Shown here piece by piece: positions 17,575 through 25,545 of a stretch of DNA of 64,000 nucleotides (the first letter of the stretch is position 1; every line of letters begins with the position of its first letter). Below the pieces are notes generated by a model that saw only the letters and a list, made by a program, of their open reading frames with translations, was not told the origin of the DNA and did not search any database. This DNA is from Syntrophomonas sp. Its GTDB lineage: Bacteria > Bacillota > Syntrophomonadia > Syntrophomonadales > Syntrophomonadaceae. The stretch lies in the NCBI GenBank assembly GCA_016841875.1, contig JAENYG010000003.1, forward strand, positions 39,021-103,020. The letters run 5' to 3'. Position numbers and translations under genes: made by a program.

Positions 17575-17652
17575 AAGGCTATAAGCAACACCTGTAACTT
17601 ACAGCCTTATCAAATCACATTAATACGTTCATATACCGAAACCTAATGGCGC
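17575..17652 (-). promoter_or_regulatory. Possible leader peptide and hairpin before the ABC-F gene
   Basis: On the minus strand a five-codon mini-ORF (Met-Asn-Val-Leu-Met-stop) is followed by AAGGCTGTAAG...CTTATAGCCTT (complement of 17575-17608), a stem-loop ending about 10 bases before the ribosome site. ABC-F genes are often controlled by ribosome stalling in such leaders. The mini-ORF lacks a strong ribosome site, so this is tentative. Confidence 0.35.
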
Positions 17653-18063
17653 CGGCTTTTATTGATTACTATGAAATCAGTTAACAAGTGTTCTGGTCAC
17701 AGCAGGATTAGCAGAAGAACGTTAGTCCTTCCTTGATTCCTGCATATATTAATTTAGGCCAGAATACACTTGCGCATCTACTTTCTCCCAACTCATTCTG
17801 ATGATTTATGATTGTATTTTAACATAAATAAAGGTCCCTAAAAAGCCTCTATTGCATTAATCCTGAATGAACTATAATTACATTTCTTAAACAGAAAGTC
17901 ATTTTGCTTGTTTATTAACCATTGACGAAGCACCCCTGACCTAGCTTACCGGTCTTTTGACAAAAGAATAGTATTTCTGGTTTTACACACATTTATTAGG
18001 AATGTCATATTGTGTAAATCTAGTTATTTTATACTTGATAAAAGTTATAAATGGGAGAGTTCA
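17653..18063. other. Intergenic region without recognised gene
   Basis: About 400 bases between the ABC-F gene leader and the decayed Cna-B-like gene. AT-rich with stops in all frames. It presumably holds the ABC-F promoter, but no convincing -35/-10 pair stands out. GGGAG at 18051-18055 serves the following start. Confidence 0.4.
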
Positions 18064-19430
18064 ATGTCTTTTTTTGATGAATATGTAATCAACACTAGTG
18101 ACTTAGTGGAATCAGTGGGCAGGCAGGAAACCCGGGTAGATTTTGAATTGGATAAGAATGCAGGGGCCCAGACAGGTTCCGTTACCGGTACAGTTAAGGA
18201 TGATCTCGGAAATCCTATTGCAGAAGCTGTAGTCAAATTGAATACATGCAATATACTACCTTATTATCATACCAATACTAATTCCCAGGGTATATTTACC
18301 ATCAATAATGTTCCCGCTGGGTCATATCTTATAGCAGCAATATTAAGGAAGGTTATTTACTTCGCTTCGCACAATCAATCCCAGTTATTGACAAAATAAC
18401 TACTAATGTCACAATAACCTTACTGCCAGATCCGAATGCCAATAAGAATATCATGTATGGCATTATCAAATCTAATATCGATAACTTGCCGATAGACGAA
18501 GTGAATGTCCAGTTATATAAAAAAGAAGATCCAGAAGACCTTTTGATAGGAGTAGTCTCGACTAATATACACGGGCAATATTTTTTTGCTGATATAGATG
18601 ATGGAGAATATTACCTTAAGGTAAGCAAATTAGGTTATTATCAGACAGAAACGTCTTCCCTGGAATTATCAGAAAATGAATATACGCAATTAGATATTTC
18701 GCTGATCTCAGACCCTGCATCAAATACCGGTGTTATTTGTGGCATTGTCACGGATAATCAATCCGGCCTCCCAGTATCCGGGGCGGTTGTTGCTTTGTAT
18801 TCAGTTTCCCATGAAGTGGAAACCCTAATAAAATTAACAAGAACGAGTGTTGAAGGTAAATATCTGTTTGGTAGCATTCTACCTGGAGAATATTTGGTAA
18901 AATCAACTCTGCAGGTTGAAGAGTGATGCGAGATGACTTTTTATGATAAGTATTATTTGGAAAGCAGCAAGCAGTTTAATCTGTCTGCCTTTGAAGAAAT
19001 TCGGGTTGACCTTGATTTAGTTATTATTTATGGCGTCGTCAGGGATTCGTTTAACGATCGATTTATTGACAGAGCAAAAATAACATTACTAAATATAAGG
19101 CGTAACTGGATTACGGCAATAACCCACACTAATAGTAAGGGACAGTATTTGATATACAATCTTTTGCCAGATAAATACGTTCTTTATGCCAGGCATTATA
19201 ATTATATGATTGCAAGAGCAGCATCATTGAGAATTGACAACTCTGAACATGTACAGAATAATCTATATTTAACTTTGGATAAATATCAAAACTATGAAAT
19301 ACAGGATATTCAAATGACTAATCAAGAAGGAATGTATTTATTCCCCCATGTTGTTCCGGGAAGATATGTTATAAAGGCCAAATTATATAATGGAACTGAA
19401 GTTCAAGAAACAATTGAGTTAACTGAATAA
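18064..19430 (+). pseudogene. Decayed surface protein of Cna-B/carboxypeptidase-regulatory-like repeats
   Basis: Three open frames (18064-18399, 18453-18926, 18933-19430) read as one gene. Each contains beta-sandwich repeats with the family pattern GTVKDDLGNPIAEAVVKL...TNSQGIFTINNVPAGSYLI, ICGIVTDNQSGLPVSGAVVAL and YGVVRDSFNDRFIDRAKITLL. A frameshift near 18340 separates parts one and two: the shifted frame continues EGYLLRFAQSIPVIDKITTN into the second frame. Parts two and three are in the same frame, separated only by a TGA at 18924-18926. Part three also seems to lack the middle of one repeat (TLDKYQNYEIQDIQMTNQEG). No signal peptide or anchor remains. Probably a non-functional remnant of a secreted repeat protein. 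Confidence 0.8.
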
Positions 19431-19473
19431 GAGTGTTATAGAAAACATTTTTTTCAACTGCACTTTGGAAAGT

Positions 19474-20040
19474 TCAATCATCAATTCTGCAGCTCATCCC
19501 ATGATTAATAATGGCTTTTTCAATTCTTTCCAGGCGCTCTTCTATCCGCTGGTAGGGACTGGTGAAGATACCGCTCTCATTGTCAAAAAGGCGATTATCA
19601 AATATCCTCTCAAATGCAAACGAGTTGTTAAACTGGTCTTTATAGCTTACGGTTATGACCCGATTTGATTGCACCATTCCTGGATATTCGTATTCCGATG
19701 CCATCGGATATCTTTCATAAAACTGCTGTTCCGGAGTTAGGGATTCTACACTGAACCGCTTGATTTGCTGATTTCCCAGTACAATAGGTGGATCAATACT
19801 CACTGTAATATTTTTGGCTATACCTGCACCGGTATTTGTTGCCAGCAGATAAAGCCACTCTCCTTTAATTTCCATATCAGCAATTATGTTAGGCTGTACC
19901 CTGCATTGTATATTGGTTTTGACCAGCTTGAAAGCGATGGTAACATAACCTATAGCAGCCACAGCCGCAATAATTGATGCCGACAAAGCATACAGATCCT
20001 TGTATTCCAAGAGATGATCGATTATGTCATGAAAATCCAT
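19474..20040 (-). CDS. Unrecognised single-pass membrane protein
   Basis: A 188-residue protein with one membrane helix at residues about 17-42 (LYALSASIIAAVAAIGYVTIAF). Next is a beta-rich region (YLLATNTGAGIAKNITVSIDPP), common in small inner-membrane proteins with an Ig-like extracytoplasmic fold, and a C-terminal coiled-coil-prone helix (YQRIEERLERIEKAI). I do not recognise a named family. The ATG is placed by GGAG 8 bases upstream. It is convergent with the decayed Cna-B-like gene and appears to stand alone. Confidence 0.65.
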   Translation of the reverse strand: MDFHDIIDHLLEYKDLYALSASIIAAVAAIGYVTIAFKLVKTNIQCRVQPNIIADMEIKGEWLYLLATNTGAGIAKNITVSIDPPIVLGNQQIKRFSVESLTPEQQFYERYPMASEYEYPGMVQSNRVITVSYKDQFNNSFAFERIFDNRLFDNESGIFTSPYQRIEERLERIEKAIINHGMSCRIDD

Positions 20041-20439
20041 ACTACAACTCCAAATTCATCATTGTGTGTCAGTAAAATACCATTCCAGTACCCGGGATGG
20101 TATTTTTAATATATTTGGCTTTTCCTTATCCTTGTATACCGTTATGTACATTGGAGTGTTACCCGGCCGATCCTACTTTAATCCGCACCTGACAAACTGG
20201 TGCCTCACAGGGGATCGAGGAGACATTGTACTCGTGGCAATCGCATCCCTATTTCTATTAATGGAAAGGACAGCTAAAATACCAGATTGGACCTGTAGTA
20301 CTTATCCAACAGATTTTAGAAGTAGGGGAGGGAGAAGTCATAAATAAGCACTATTTCAGACTGACCAGAAGCTTTGCTGTATTTTGCTAATACCATATAA
20401 TAAGGGAATATACACAAAAGCTGTTGGAGGTAAAAAGAT
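20041..20439. other. Intergenic region with a hairpin and one doubtful frame
   Basis: AATACCAT and ATGGTATT at about 20078-20106 form a stem with extra pairing TCC/GGA and Ts on both sides, so it could terminate in either direction. An open frame at 20066-20347 runs through this hairpin, has no ribosome site and matches nothing I know, so I do not call it a gene. The rest shows only the leader of the next small gene. Confidence 0.45.
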
Positions 20440-20658
20440 TTGTCTTTCATGGATCAATTAGTAACAGCAGGAATCTTTATTGTTTTACTGCTGATGATAA
20501 TTTTTAATAAGACCGCGGTAGAAAGCCTGATAAATAATTTTGAGTGTAATTCTAATATGCAAATAAGTGACACGTATAAATCATTCATACGATATCTGTA
20601 TATTGCCACTTTGACTGTATTATCGTTATATCTGTTATACGGCAGGCTGCTTGGCTAG
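20440..20658 (+). CDS. Small membrane protein, function unknown
   Basis: A 72-residue protein with two hydrophobic helices (about residues 8-24 and 50-68) joined by a polar loop with one cysteine. The TTG at 20440 is the start because GGAGGT (20427-20432) is 8 bases ahead; the ATG at 20449 would be too far. No family recognised. It lies about 100 bases before a lipoprotein gene in the same direction. Confidence 0.6.
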   Translation: MSFMDQLVTAGIFIVLLLMIIFNKTAVESLINNFECNSNMQISDTYKSFIRYLYIATLTVLSLYLLYGRLLG

Positions 20659-20764
20659 AACAACGGCGACTTAGATAATTAGACTGGGGATCAGTTTTGG
20701 GCATGATATGATCAAGCCAGGCAGGGGAGATCATTAGACAAAATATATTTTTGAGGTGATTAGA

Positions 20765-21325
20765 TTGAAACGCGGTATATTGATGTTATTAACGTTTTTA
20801 CTTTTAGCCTGTATTTTTCCTGGCTGTGGGAACAAGGAAGTGAAGTTACCCGACCAGGCAGAGGATAATATGCCAGATACATCACAGACCAAGCAGGTAG
20901 TCACAGCTGTGACTGACAATCCCATCGGCAATAATTCCTGGACCAGGCTGAGTGAAGCAAATATTGATTTAGATGCAGACAACCAGGAAGAAATTATCAC
21001 ACTATATACAGCTGCCCAACGGGACAGCCAGGGAGAAATCATGTGGGATGACGGGCAGCAATGGCTTTTGATGATTGAGGATGAAACAGGATTCTATCCA
21101 TTGATTTCCGAATATATCCAACTAGGTTCTATATATTATTATATCTCTGATACCAATTTAGATACGAATACTGCACCAGTGGTTACCGGAATCACTTCAA
21201 CTAGCTATAATTTCACACTTACCAACTATTCCTACAATGAGGAAAAGAAGGGGTACGAGAAAGATACGGTCTATGATTCAGGCCCTTTGAACACTGTTTA
21301 CATGTCCATTCCAGGCTATAAATAG
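20765..21325 (+). CDS. Putative lipoprotein
   Basis: About 186 residues. The signal peptide LKRGILMLLTFLLLACIF ends with a FPG-C lipobox. The mature part contains an acidic NIDLDADNQEEIITLYTAA turn close to that in the lipoprotein at 5801-6586, then a region rich in Tyr, Ser and Thr. TTG at 20765 is favoured over GTG at 20756 because GAGGTGAT spaces correctly only to the former. Function unknown; the two lipoproteins may be distant relatives. Confidence 0.68.
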   Translation: MKRGILMLLTFLLLACIFPGCGNKEVKLPDQAEDNMPDTSQTKQVVTAVTDNPIGNNSWTRLSEANIDLDADNQEEIITLYTAAQRDSQGEIMWDDGQQWLLMIEDETGFYPLISEYIQLGSIYYYISDTNLDTNTAPVVTGITSTSYNFTLTNYSYNEEKKGYEKDTVYDSGPLNTVYMSIPGYK

Positions 21326-21385
21326 GACAGAGAATATAATGCATGTTTACTATGAAAGCAGCCGCGACTGGTTATCCAAGAATTA

Positions 21386-21838
21386 TTATTTTCGCAGATT
21401 TGGTGAATTAAAGAACAGGCCTTCAATTGATTTCTTTCCGTTGTCATCGCTAAAGGATATTGTGATCTGAACATCACCGGATTCCTTGGAATACTTGGCT
21501 TTATATACGACTACAGTAAAGGCCTGGTTATTATTCTTAGTAACAGTTGAGCCACTCAAGGTTTTTCCCTCATAATCACCTATTTTCGATTCAAGTAAAG
21601 TTACCATGGCATCGAATTGTTCCTGGGTAAAAGCGCTCTTCATTGAACTGCTAAAGTCCTGGGAGAATGCGGCATAATCTTTATCCTTAATCCCGTTCAA
21701 TACATTATCAAGCATTGGCCCAGCATAGCTTACATCAGTTTCTGTCGTTTGCGTGCTGCAGCCTGCCAAAAGCAAAATGAATATCATGCTTATGGCCATT
21801 AAGGTAATGATGATTTTATTTGACATACTTCTTTTCAC
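21386..21838 (-). CDS. DUF3887-like lipoprotein
   Basis: About 150 residues. The signal sequence (KRSMSNKIIITLMAISMIFI) ends with an LLAG-C lipobox. The mature domain (LDNVLNGIKDKDYAAFSQDFSSSM, then FDAMVTLLESKIGDYEG and TVVVYKAKYSKESGDVQITISF) has the alpha/beta pattern of DUF3887, an NTF2-like fold; the assignment is from pattern memory. GTG at 21838 is chosen because GGAGGG lies 7 bases ahead; the frame extends further to 21901 without a ribosome site. Convergent with the preceding lipoprotein gene. Confidence 0.7.
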   Translation of the reverse strand: MKRSMSNKIIITLMAISMIFILLLAGCSTQTTETDVSYAGPMLDNVLNGIKDKDYAAFSQDFSSSMKSAFTQEQFDAMVTLLESKIGDYEGKTLSGSTVTKNNNQAFTVVVYKAKYSKESGDVQITISFSDDNGKKSIEGLFFNSPNLRK

Positions 21839-22124
21839 TTTATAGCCCTCCAATCTAATTTTGTCCCTTAAGGACACTATCAAAGTCTTATCCCTTTCCA
21901 AAATGGTTTTGAGTTTAACTATGCTTCAGACCAGCAGCAGGTTCATCTTTATTTAGATATTTCATTACTGATTCCAAAATACCCTTTAATACTAAGGTGT
22001 TCAGTGAATAAATACTATTTTGCCCATTACGCCGATCACCTACTAAGTATGCCTGCTTGATAGTACCCAGATGATGATATAAATGTTGATTTAGATCTGG
22101 TACCTCGATTTAGTGGCAATGTTA
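21839..22124. other. Intergenic region between divergent genes
   Basis: No gene is seen. TGTCCCTTAAGGACA at 21862-21876 is a near-palindrome (one extra base) in the leader of the DUF3887-like gene and could be an operator. The remainder is AT-rich and featureless to my reading. Confidence 0.4.
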
Positions 22125-22172
22125 TTGACATTGGCGTTCACTATGTATATGATGTATATTAACGGCATATAC
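22125..22172 (+). promoter_or_regulatory. Promoter and GntR operator of the second ABC operon
   Basis: TTGACA (22125-22130) and TATGAT (22148-22153) are exactly 17 bases apart. Overlapping and following the -10 box, GTATATG (22145-22151) and CATATAC (22166-22172) form an inverted repeat with a 14-base centre, a plausible self-operator for the regulator that follows. Confidence 0.7.
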
Positions 22173-22206
22173 AGATGTGCAATAATTAAGTTTAAGAGGA
22201 ATTCTA

Positions 22207-22590
22207 ATGAAAATCATTATCTCTAATATATCTGGTCAGCCTCTGTATCAGCAGATAAAAGACCAGATCAAGGCTGCAATACTTCATGGTGAATTACAAG
22301 AGGGGGAACTTCTTCCCTCAATTCGAGGATTGGCAAATGATCTGCATGTTAGTGTTCTTACTACCAAAAGGGTATATGACGAACTTGAATCAGAAGGCTT
22401 TATTCTGACTAAAGCAGGAAAGGGATCATTTGTAGCACAAGAAAACCTTGAGCTATTAAGAGAATCAAAGCGTCATATGGTGGAAATAAAACTTACCGAG
22501 GCATGGGAAACTGCTCGTTCTCTGGGAATTAGCAAAAAAGAACTATACTCTATGATGGATCTGCTGTTTGTAGAGGAGGATGAGGATTGA
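22207..22590 (+). CDS. GntR family regulator, YtrA subfamily
   Basis: A 127-residue protein with the same design as the regulator at 3144-3539: N-terminal winged helix (GELQEGELLPSIRGLANDLHVS, residues about 28-50) and a short C-terminal helix pair with no effector domain. It should repress its own operon through the dyad in its promoter. Its TGA stop overlaps the TTG start of the ATPase gene, so the two are translationally coupled. Confidence 0.88.
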   Translation: MKIIISNISGQPLYQQIKDQIKAAILHGELQEGELLPSIRGLANDLHVSVLTTKRVYDELESEGFILTKAGKGSFVAQENLELLRESKRHMVEIKLTEAWETARSLGISKKELYSMMDLLFVEEDED

Positions 22591-23453
22591 AAACGGTTTT
22601 AGAGGTCAAAGGACTAAAAAAGGACTTTAGCAACTTCAGCTTACAGGATGTCAGTTTTTCATTGCAGGAGGGTTGTATCACCGGTTTTATCGGTGTTAAT
22701 GGCGCTGGAAAGACCACCACGATAAAATCGATACTTGGGTTGGTCTTAAAGGATGCCGGAAACATTAAGTTGTTCGACCAGAAAATTGATCAGAACGAAC
22801 GGGAACTTAAAAACCATATCGGTATAGTCTTGGATGATGGTTATTTTTATGAAGATATGACCATGAAAGAAATGAAAAATGTTTTTGCTCCTGCCTATTC
22901 AAATTGGGATGAAGCTGTTTATAAGAGCTATACCGAACGTTTTAGGCTGCAGCTCAATCAAAAAATCTCTACCTTATCCAGGGGTATGCGGATGAAGTAT
23001 GCTATTGCCTTGGCTCTTTCTCATCACGCCGACTTACTGATCATGGATGAACCTACCAGTGGACTTGATCCATTAGTGCGCAGCGAGTTGATGGACATAC
23101 TTTTAGAATTTATGCAAGAGGAAGGCAAAACAGTATTTTTTTCCACTCATATTACCTCCGACCTGGATAAAGTAGCTGATGTTCTGATATTGATTGATAA
23201 GGGCAGAATCGTGTTAAACGAGGAAAAAGACACCCTGCTGGATACGCATGGCTTGATTAAGGGTGATAAAATAGCACTTGATGATCATACCAGAAAATTA
23301 TTTATAAGACTGCAAGAAACTCGATACGGTTTCGAAGGAGTTACCAACCAAAAATCTGCGGTACGACAGCAGATGAAAGGTGTGCTGATTGAAAGACCGA
23401 CTATTGAAGATATAATGCTGGCTTACGTAGGGGGAGATGAAGATGATCTTTAA
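22587..23453 (+). CDS. ABC transporter ATP-binding protein
   Basis: A 288-residue ATPase. Walker A is GVNGAGKTT (residues about 35-43), with LSRGMRMKYAIAL as a degenerate signature, LLIMDEPTSGLDP as Walker B and STHITSD around the H-loop. The last 80 residues form the usual accessory domain. It starts with TTG at 22587 behind GAGGAGGATGAGGA. It powers the permease encoded next, whose start lies inside its last codons. Confidence 0.9.
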   Translation: MKTVLEVKGLKKDFSNFSLQDVSFSLQEGCITGFIGVNGAGKTTTIKSILGLVLKDAGNIKLFDQKIDQNERELKNHIGIVLDDGYFYEDMTMKEMKNVFAPAYSNWDEAVYKSYTERFRLQLNQKISTLSRGMRMKYAIALALSHHADLLIMDEPTSGLDPLVRSELMDILLEFMQEEGKTVFFSTHITSDLDKVADVLILIDKGRIVLNEEKDTLLDTHGLIKGDKIALDDHTRKLFIRLQETRYGFEGVTNQKSAVRQQMKGVLIERPTIEDIMLAYVGGDEDDL

Positions 23454-24090
23454 TCTAGTAAAAAAGGATTTAATACTGGCAAAACGCTATTTGATATTCA
23501 TGCTGGTATTTGCAATTGGGGCACCAATTTATATAGAAATACAAACCGGTTCCTTAAGTGGGGGGTTTCTCGGCTTTGTAATTACCGTTCTTTTTGTGCT
23601 GTATATGTTGTTCAATACGGTATCAATGTCAGAGGACAAATATCAAGGTTCTGCACTGCTTAGTGCTACTCCTTATACGCGGAGCGCATTGGTTAAAGCG
23701 AAGTATATTTTTATCTTGTTGATATTTGTTGGCTCCTATATCATATACTCGATTACGTCCGCTCTTGTACTAGCACACTTACCAATGCTGAATATTTCAA
23801 CTCTGGGAATTTCATTGTTTTTGATTGCCCTGTATTTCGGGATTATTATACCGCTTCAATACCAGTTCGGATACGAAAAAGTAAGATATATATCCTTTTT
23901 CGCTATATTTATAACGCCTTTTGTATTTCCGGGTATATTAAAGTGGCTTCATTCTAACAACATCAGCCTTCAAATGATGCTCCCTATTCCGCAGGGCATT
24001 CAGGACCTGCTGCCTTTTTTGCTGGCAGTACTAATTGGCTTTTTATCTATGGCGGTATCTATACGTATTTATTCGAAAAAGGATTTGTAA
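23437..24090 (+). CDS. ABC-2 type transporter permease
   Basis: A 217-residue membrane protein with six predicted helices. The N-terminal NLVKKDLILAKRYL and the later SMSEDKYQGSALLSATPYTRSALVKAKY loop are typical of small ABC-2 permeases paired with YtrA-regulated ATPases. It overlaps the ATPase gene by 17 bases, the same overlap as in the first ABC operon. Substrate unknown. Confidence 0.85.
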   Translation: MKMIFNLVKKDLILAKRYLIFMLVFAIGAPIYIEIQTGSLSGGFLGFVITVLFVLYMLFNTVSMSEDKYQGSALLSATPYTRSALVKAKYIFILLIFVGSYIIYSITSALVLAHLPMLNISTLGISLFLIALYFGIIIPLQYQFGYEKVRYISFFAIFITPFVFPGILKWLHSNNISLQMMLPIPQGIQDLLPFLLAVLIGFLSMAVSIRIYSKKDL

Positions 24091-24129
24091 TGATGTGCGA
24101 TTTATCAAGTTTTATTAAACTAGCGGAGT

Positions 24130-24168
24130 CCTGCTGATATATCGGGACAGTGACTATTTATCAGCAGG
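24130..24168. terminator. Hairpin between convergent ABC and GH18 genes
   Basis: CCTGCTGATA (24130-24139) and TATCAGCAGG (24159-24168) pair perfectly. The U-run is weak (CTTCTCT), so it may act as a bidirectional or partial terminator. Confidence 0.55.
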
Positions 24169-24180
24169 CTTCTCTGAAAA

Positions 24181-25263
24181 CTACTTATTAACGGCTTCTT
24201 CTAGTTTCGTCCAGTATTCATCATCTTCAAATCCCATCCGCCAGATAGCTACCCCCCGCAGTCCATAATCCTTGGCCAGGGCTACCTTACGGGTAACACT
24301 GTAACCATTTTCAAACCAAACCTGGTGTTTAGTCTCACCTACCCAATAATTATAATAGGCCGACTGTGAAACATCATCCCATTCGATTTTTGCTTTCTGG
24401 TACTCAGCCCGGCTTAAAGCTTCCCGCATGCTTATATACTTAACTTCAGTACCTGCCTCCACCGGCCAGTCGTAACCATAAGCACCGATGCAAACTACCA
24501 GTTTATCAGCCGGGATGTATTTTAAAGCTTCCTGGATGTTTTTCTCCACCCACTCATAAGGAGATACCGATCCCGGGTCCGTGAAAGCCGCATGCTTGTC
24601 ATAAGTCATAATCGTGACATAATCAGCCAATTGCCCCAGGGCTCCATAATCATAAGCGGCTCCAATTTCCTCTAAACCATCCAGTTTAGGCATAACCGAA
24701 ACTGATATCATCTTATTCTCTGCATGTAAGCGCTGGGCTAAATCACGAATAAATACTGTCAAATCATCTCGATTTTCTTTGGGCAGCAGCTCAAAATCGA
24801 TATTCACCCCGGAATACTGGTTCTCCATTACTGACTCAACAATGTTATTAATAGATGTATTTCTGACCGCTGCATCAGCAAGCACGTTTTGGGATGCGGT
24901 ATCCTTATTAACAAGGGGAAGCAGTTTGATTTCAGAATGGTTTCGCAGAAATTCGATGACCTCTGGTTCCAGACCTACTGGCGATACTTTTAAGCTTCCA
25001 TCGATGTTGAGGGTATACCAATAGGGCATAAGCACGCTGATATCCTGGTAGTGCTTGTGAAGGGATGGCAGGCCATAGGTGAATTCGTTCCAACCTTTTT
25101 CATAGAAGGCCATTACTTGAATCTTCTTATTGGTGGGCAGCGATTTTTCAGAAGGATTCGGTCCTTTAAACCAGGTTAAGCTAAGAATTAGCAGCACACC
25201 TATCACTGCTGCCCCTGCAATCCAATAGGGGTATTTTTCAAGATATTCTTTAAAATAATCCAC
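24181..25263 (-). CDS. GH18 family glycosidase, YaaH-like, membrane anchored
   Basis: About 360 residues. A single membrane helix (YWIAGAAVIGVLLILSLTWF) is followed by a glycoside hydrolase 18 barrel like that of the spore germination proteins YaaH/YdhD: MAFYEKGWNEF, LPLVNKD, the catalytic motif GVNIDFELL (Asp and Glu), SVSVMPKLD, IMTYDKH, and a late GVAIWRMGFEDDEYW. Such proteins hydrolyse N-acetylglucosaminyl bonds in spore cortex or cell wall. LysM domains found in some relatives are absent. The GTG at 25263 is preferred (GAGG 8 bases ahead); the longer frame to 25398 only translates a repeat element. Confidence 0.86.
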   Translation of the reverse strand: MDYFKEYLEKYPYWIAGAAVIGVLLILSLTWFKGPNPSEKSLPTNKKIQVMAFYEKGWNEFTYGLPSLHKHYQDISVLMPYWYTLNIDGSLKVSPVGLEPEVIEFLRNHSEIKLLPLVNKDTASQNVLADAAVRNTSINNIVESVMENQYSGVNIDFELLPKENRDDLTVFIRDLAQRLHAENKMISVSVMPKLDGLEEIGAAYDYGALGQLADYVTIMTYDKHAAFTDPGSVSPYEWVEKNIQEALKYIPADKLVVCIGAYGYDWPVEAGTEVKYISMREALSRAEYQKAKIEWDDVSQSAYYNYWVGETKHQVWFENGYSVTRKVALAKDYGLRGVAIWRMGFEDDEYWTKLEEAVNK

Positions 25264-25330
25264 ATTCAACACCTCAGAATTAGGATGTACAAAGCCCAGG
25301 GTATCTATTCTTTTTGCATAGGCAACAAAC

Positions 25331-25400
25331 GCAAGTTGGGGACGGTTCTTGACTTGCATTTCCACCTGCTTGTGGCACAAGGCAAGAACCGTCCCCAACT
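25331..25400. repeat. Inverted pair of GAACCGTCCCC-type elements
   Basis: GCAAGT...ACTTGC (25331-25357) is a small hairpin around GGGGACGGTTCTT. A second element in opposite orientation (AAGAACCGTCCCCAACT, to 25400) makes a large inverted repeat with AGTTGGGGACGGTTCTT. It lies in the leader region of the GH18 gene. Confidence 0.85.
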
Positions 25401-25454
25401 CACATCATACAATAGCAGGAAATAATGACCAATAGAACGAAATTATAAGTAAAA

Positions 25455-25482
25455 TGTCATACCCAAGTATGTACTTATGACA
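25455..25482. promoter_or_regulatory. Palindromic site before the MalT-like regulator
   Basis: TGTCATA and TATGACA are outer arms, with AGTA/TACT inside, forming a 28-base imperfect dyad about 65 bases upstream of the start. It is a candidate operator for autoregulation; no evidence identifies the protein that binds it. Confidence 0.45.
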
Positions 25483-25545
25483 ATTTAGTATTAAAAAGCA
25501 GAAAACCATGATAGGGTATGGAGACAGCATCAAGGTGATAATATC

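Noticed and set aside
18924..18926. In-frame TGA as selenocysteine codon
   Set aside because: The protein is a beta-sandwich repeat protein with no redox role and also has a separate frameshift, so decay is the simpler reading.
20066..20347. 93-codon plus-strand frame
   Set aside because: It runs through a stable hairpin, lacks a ribosome site and resembles no family.
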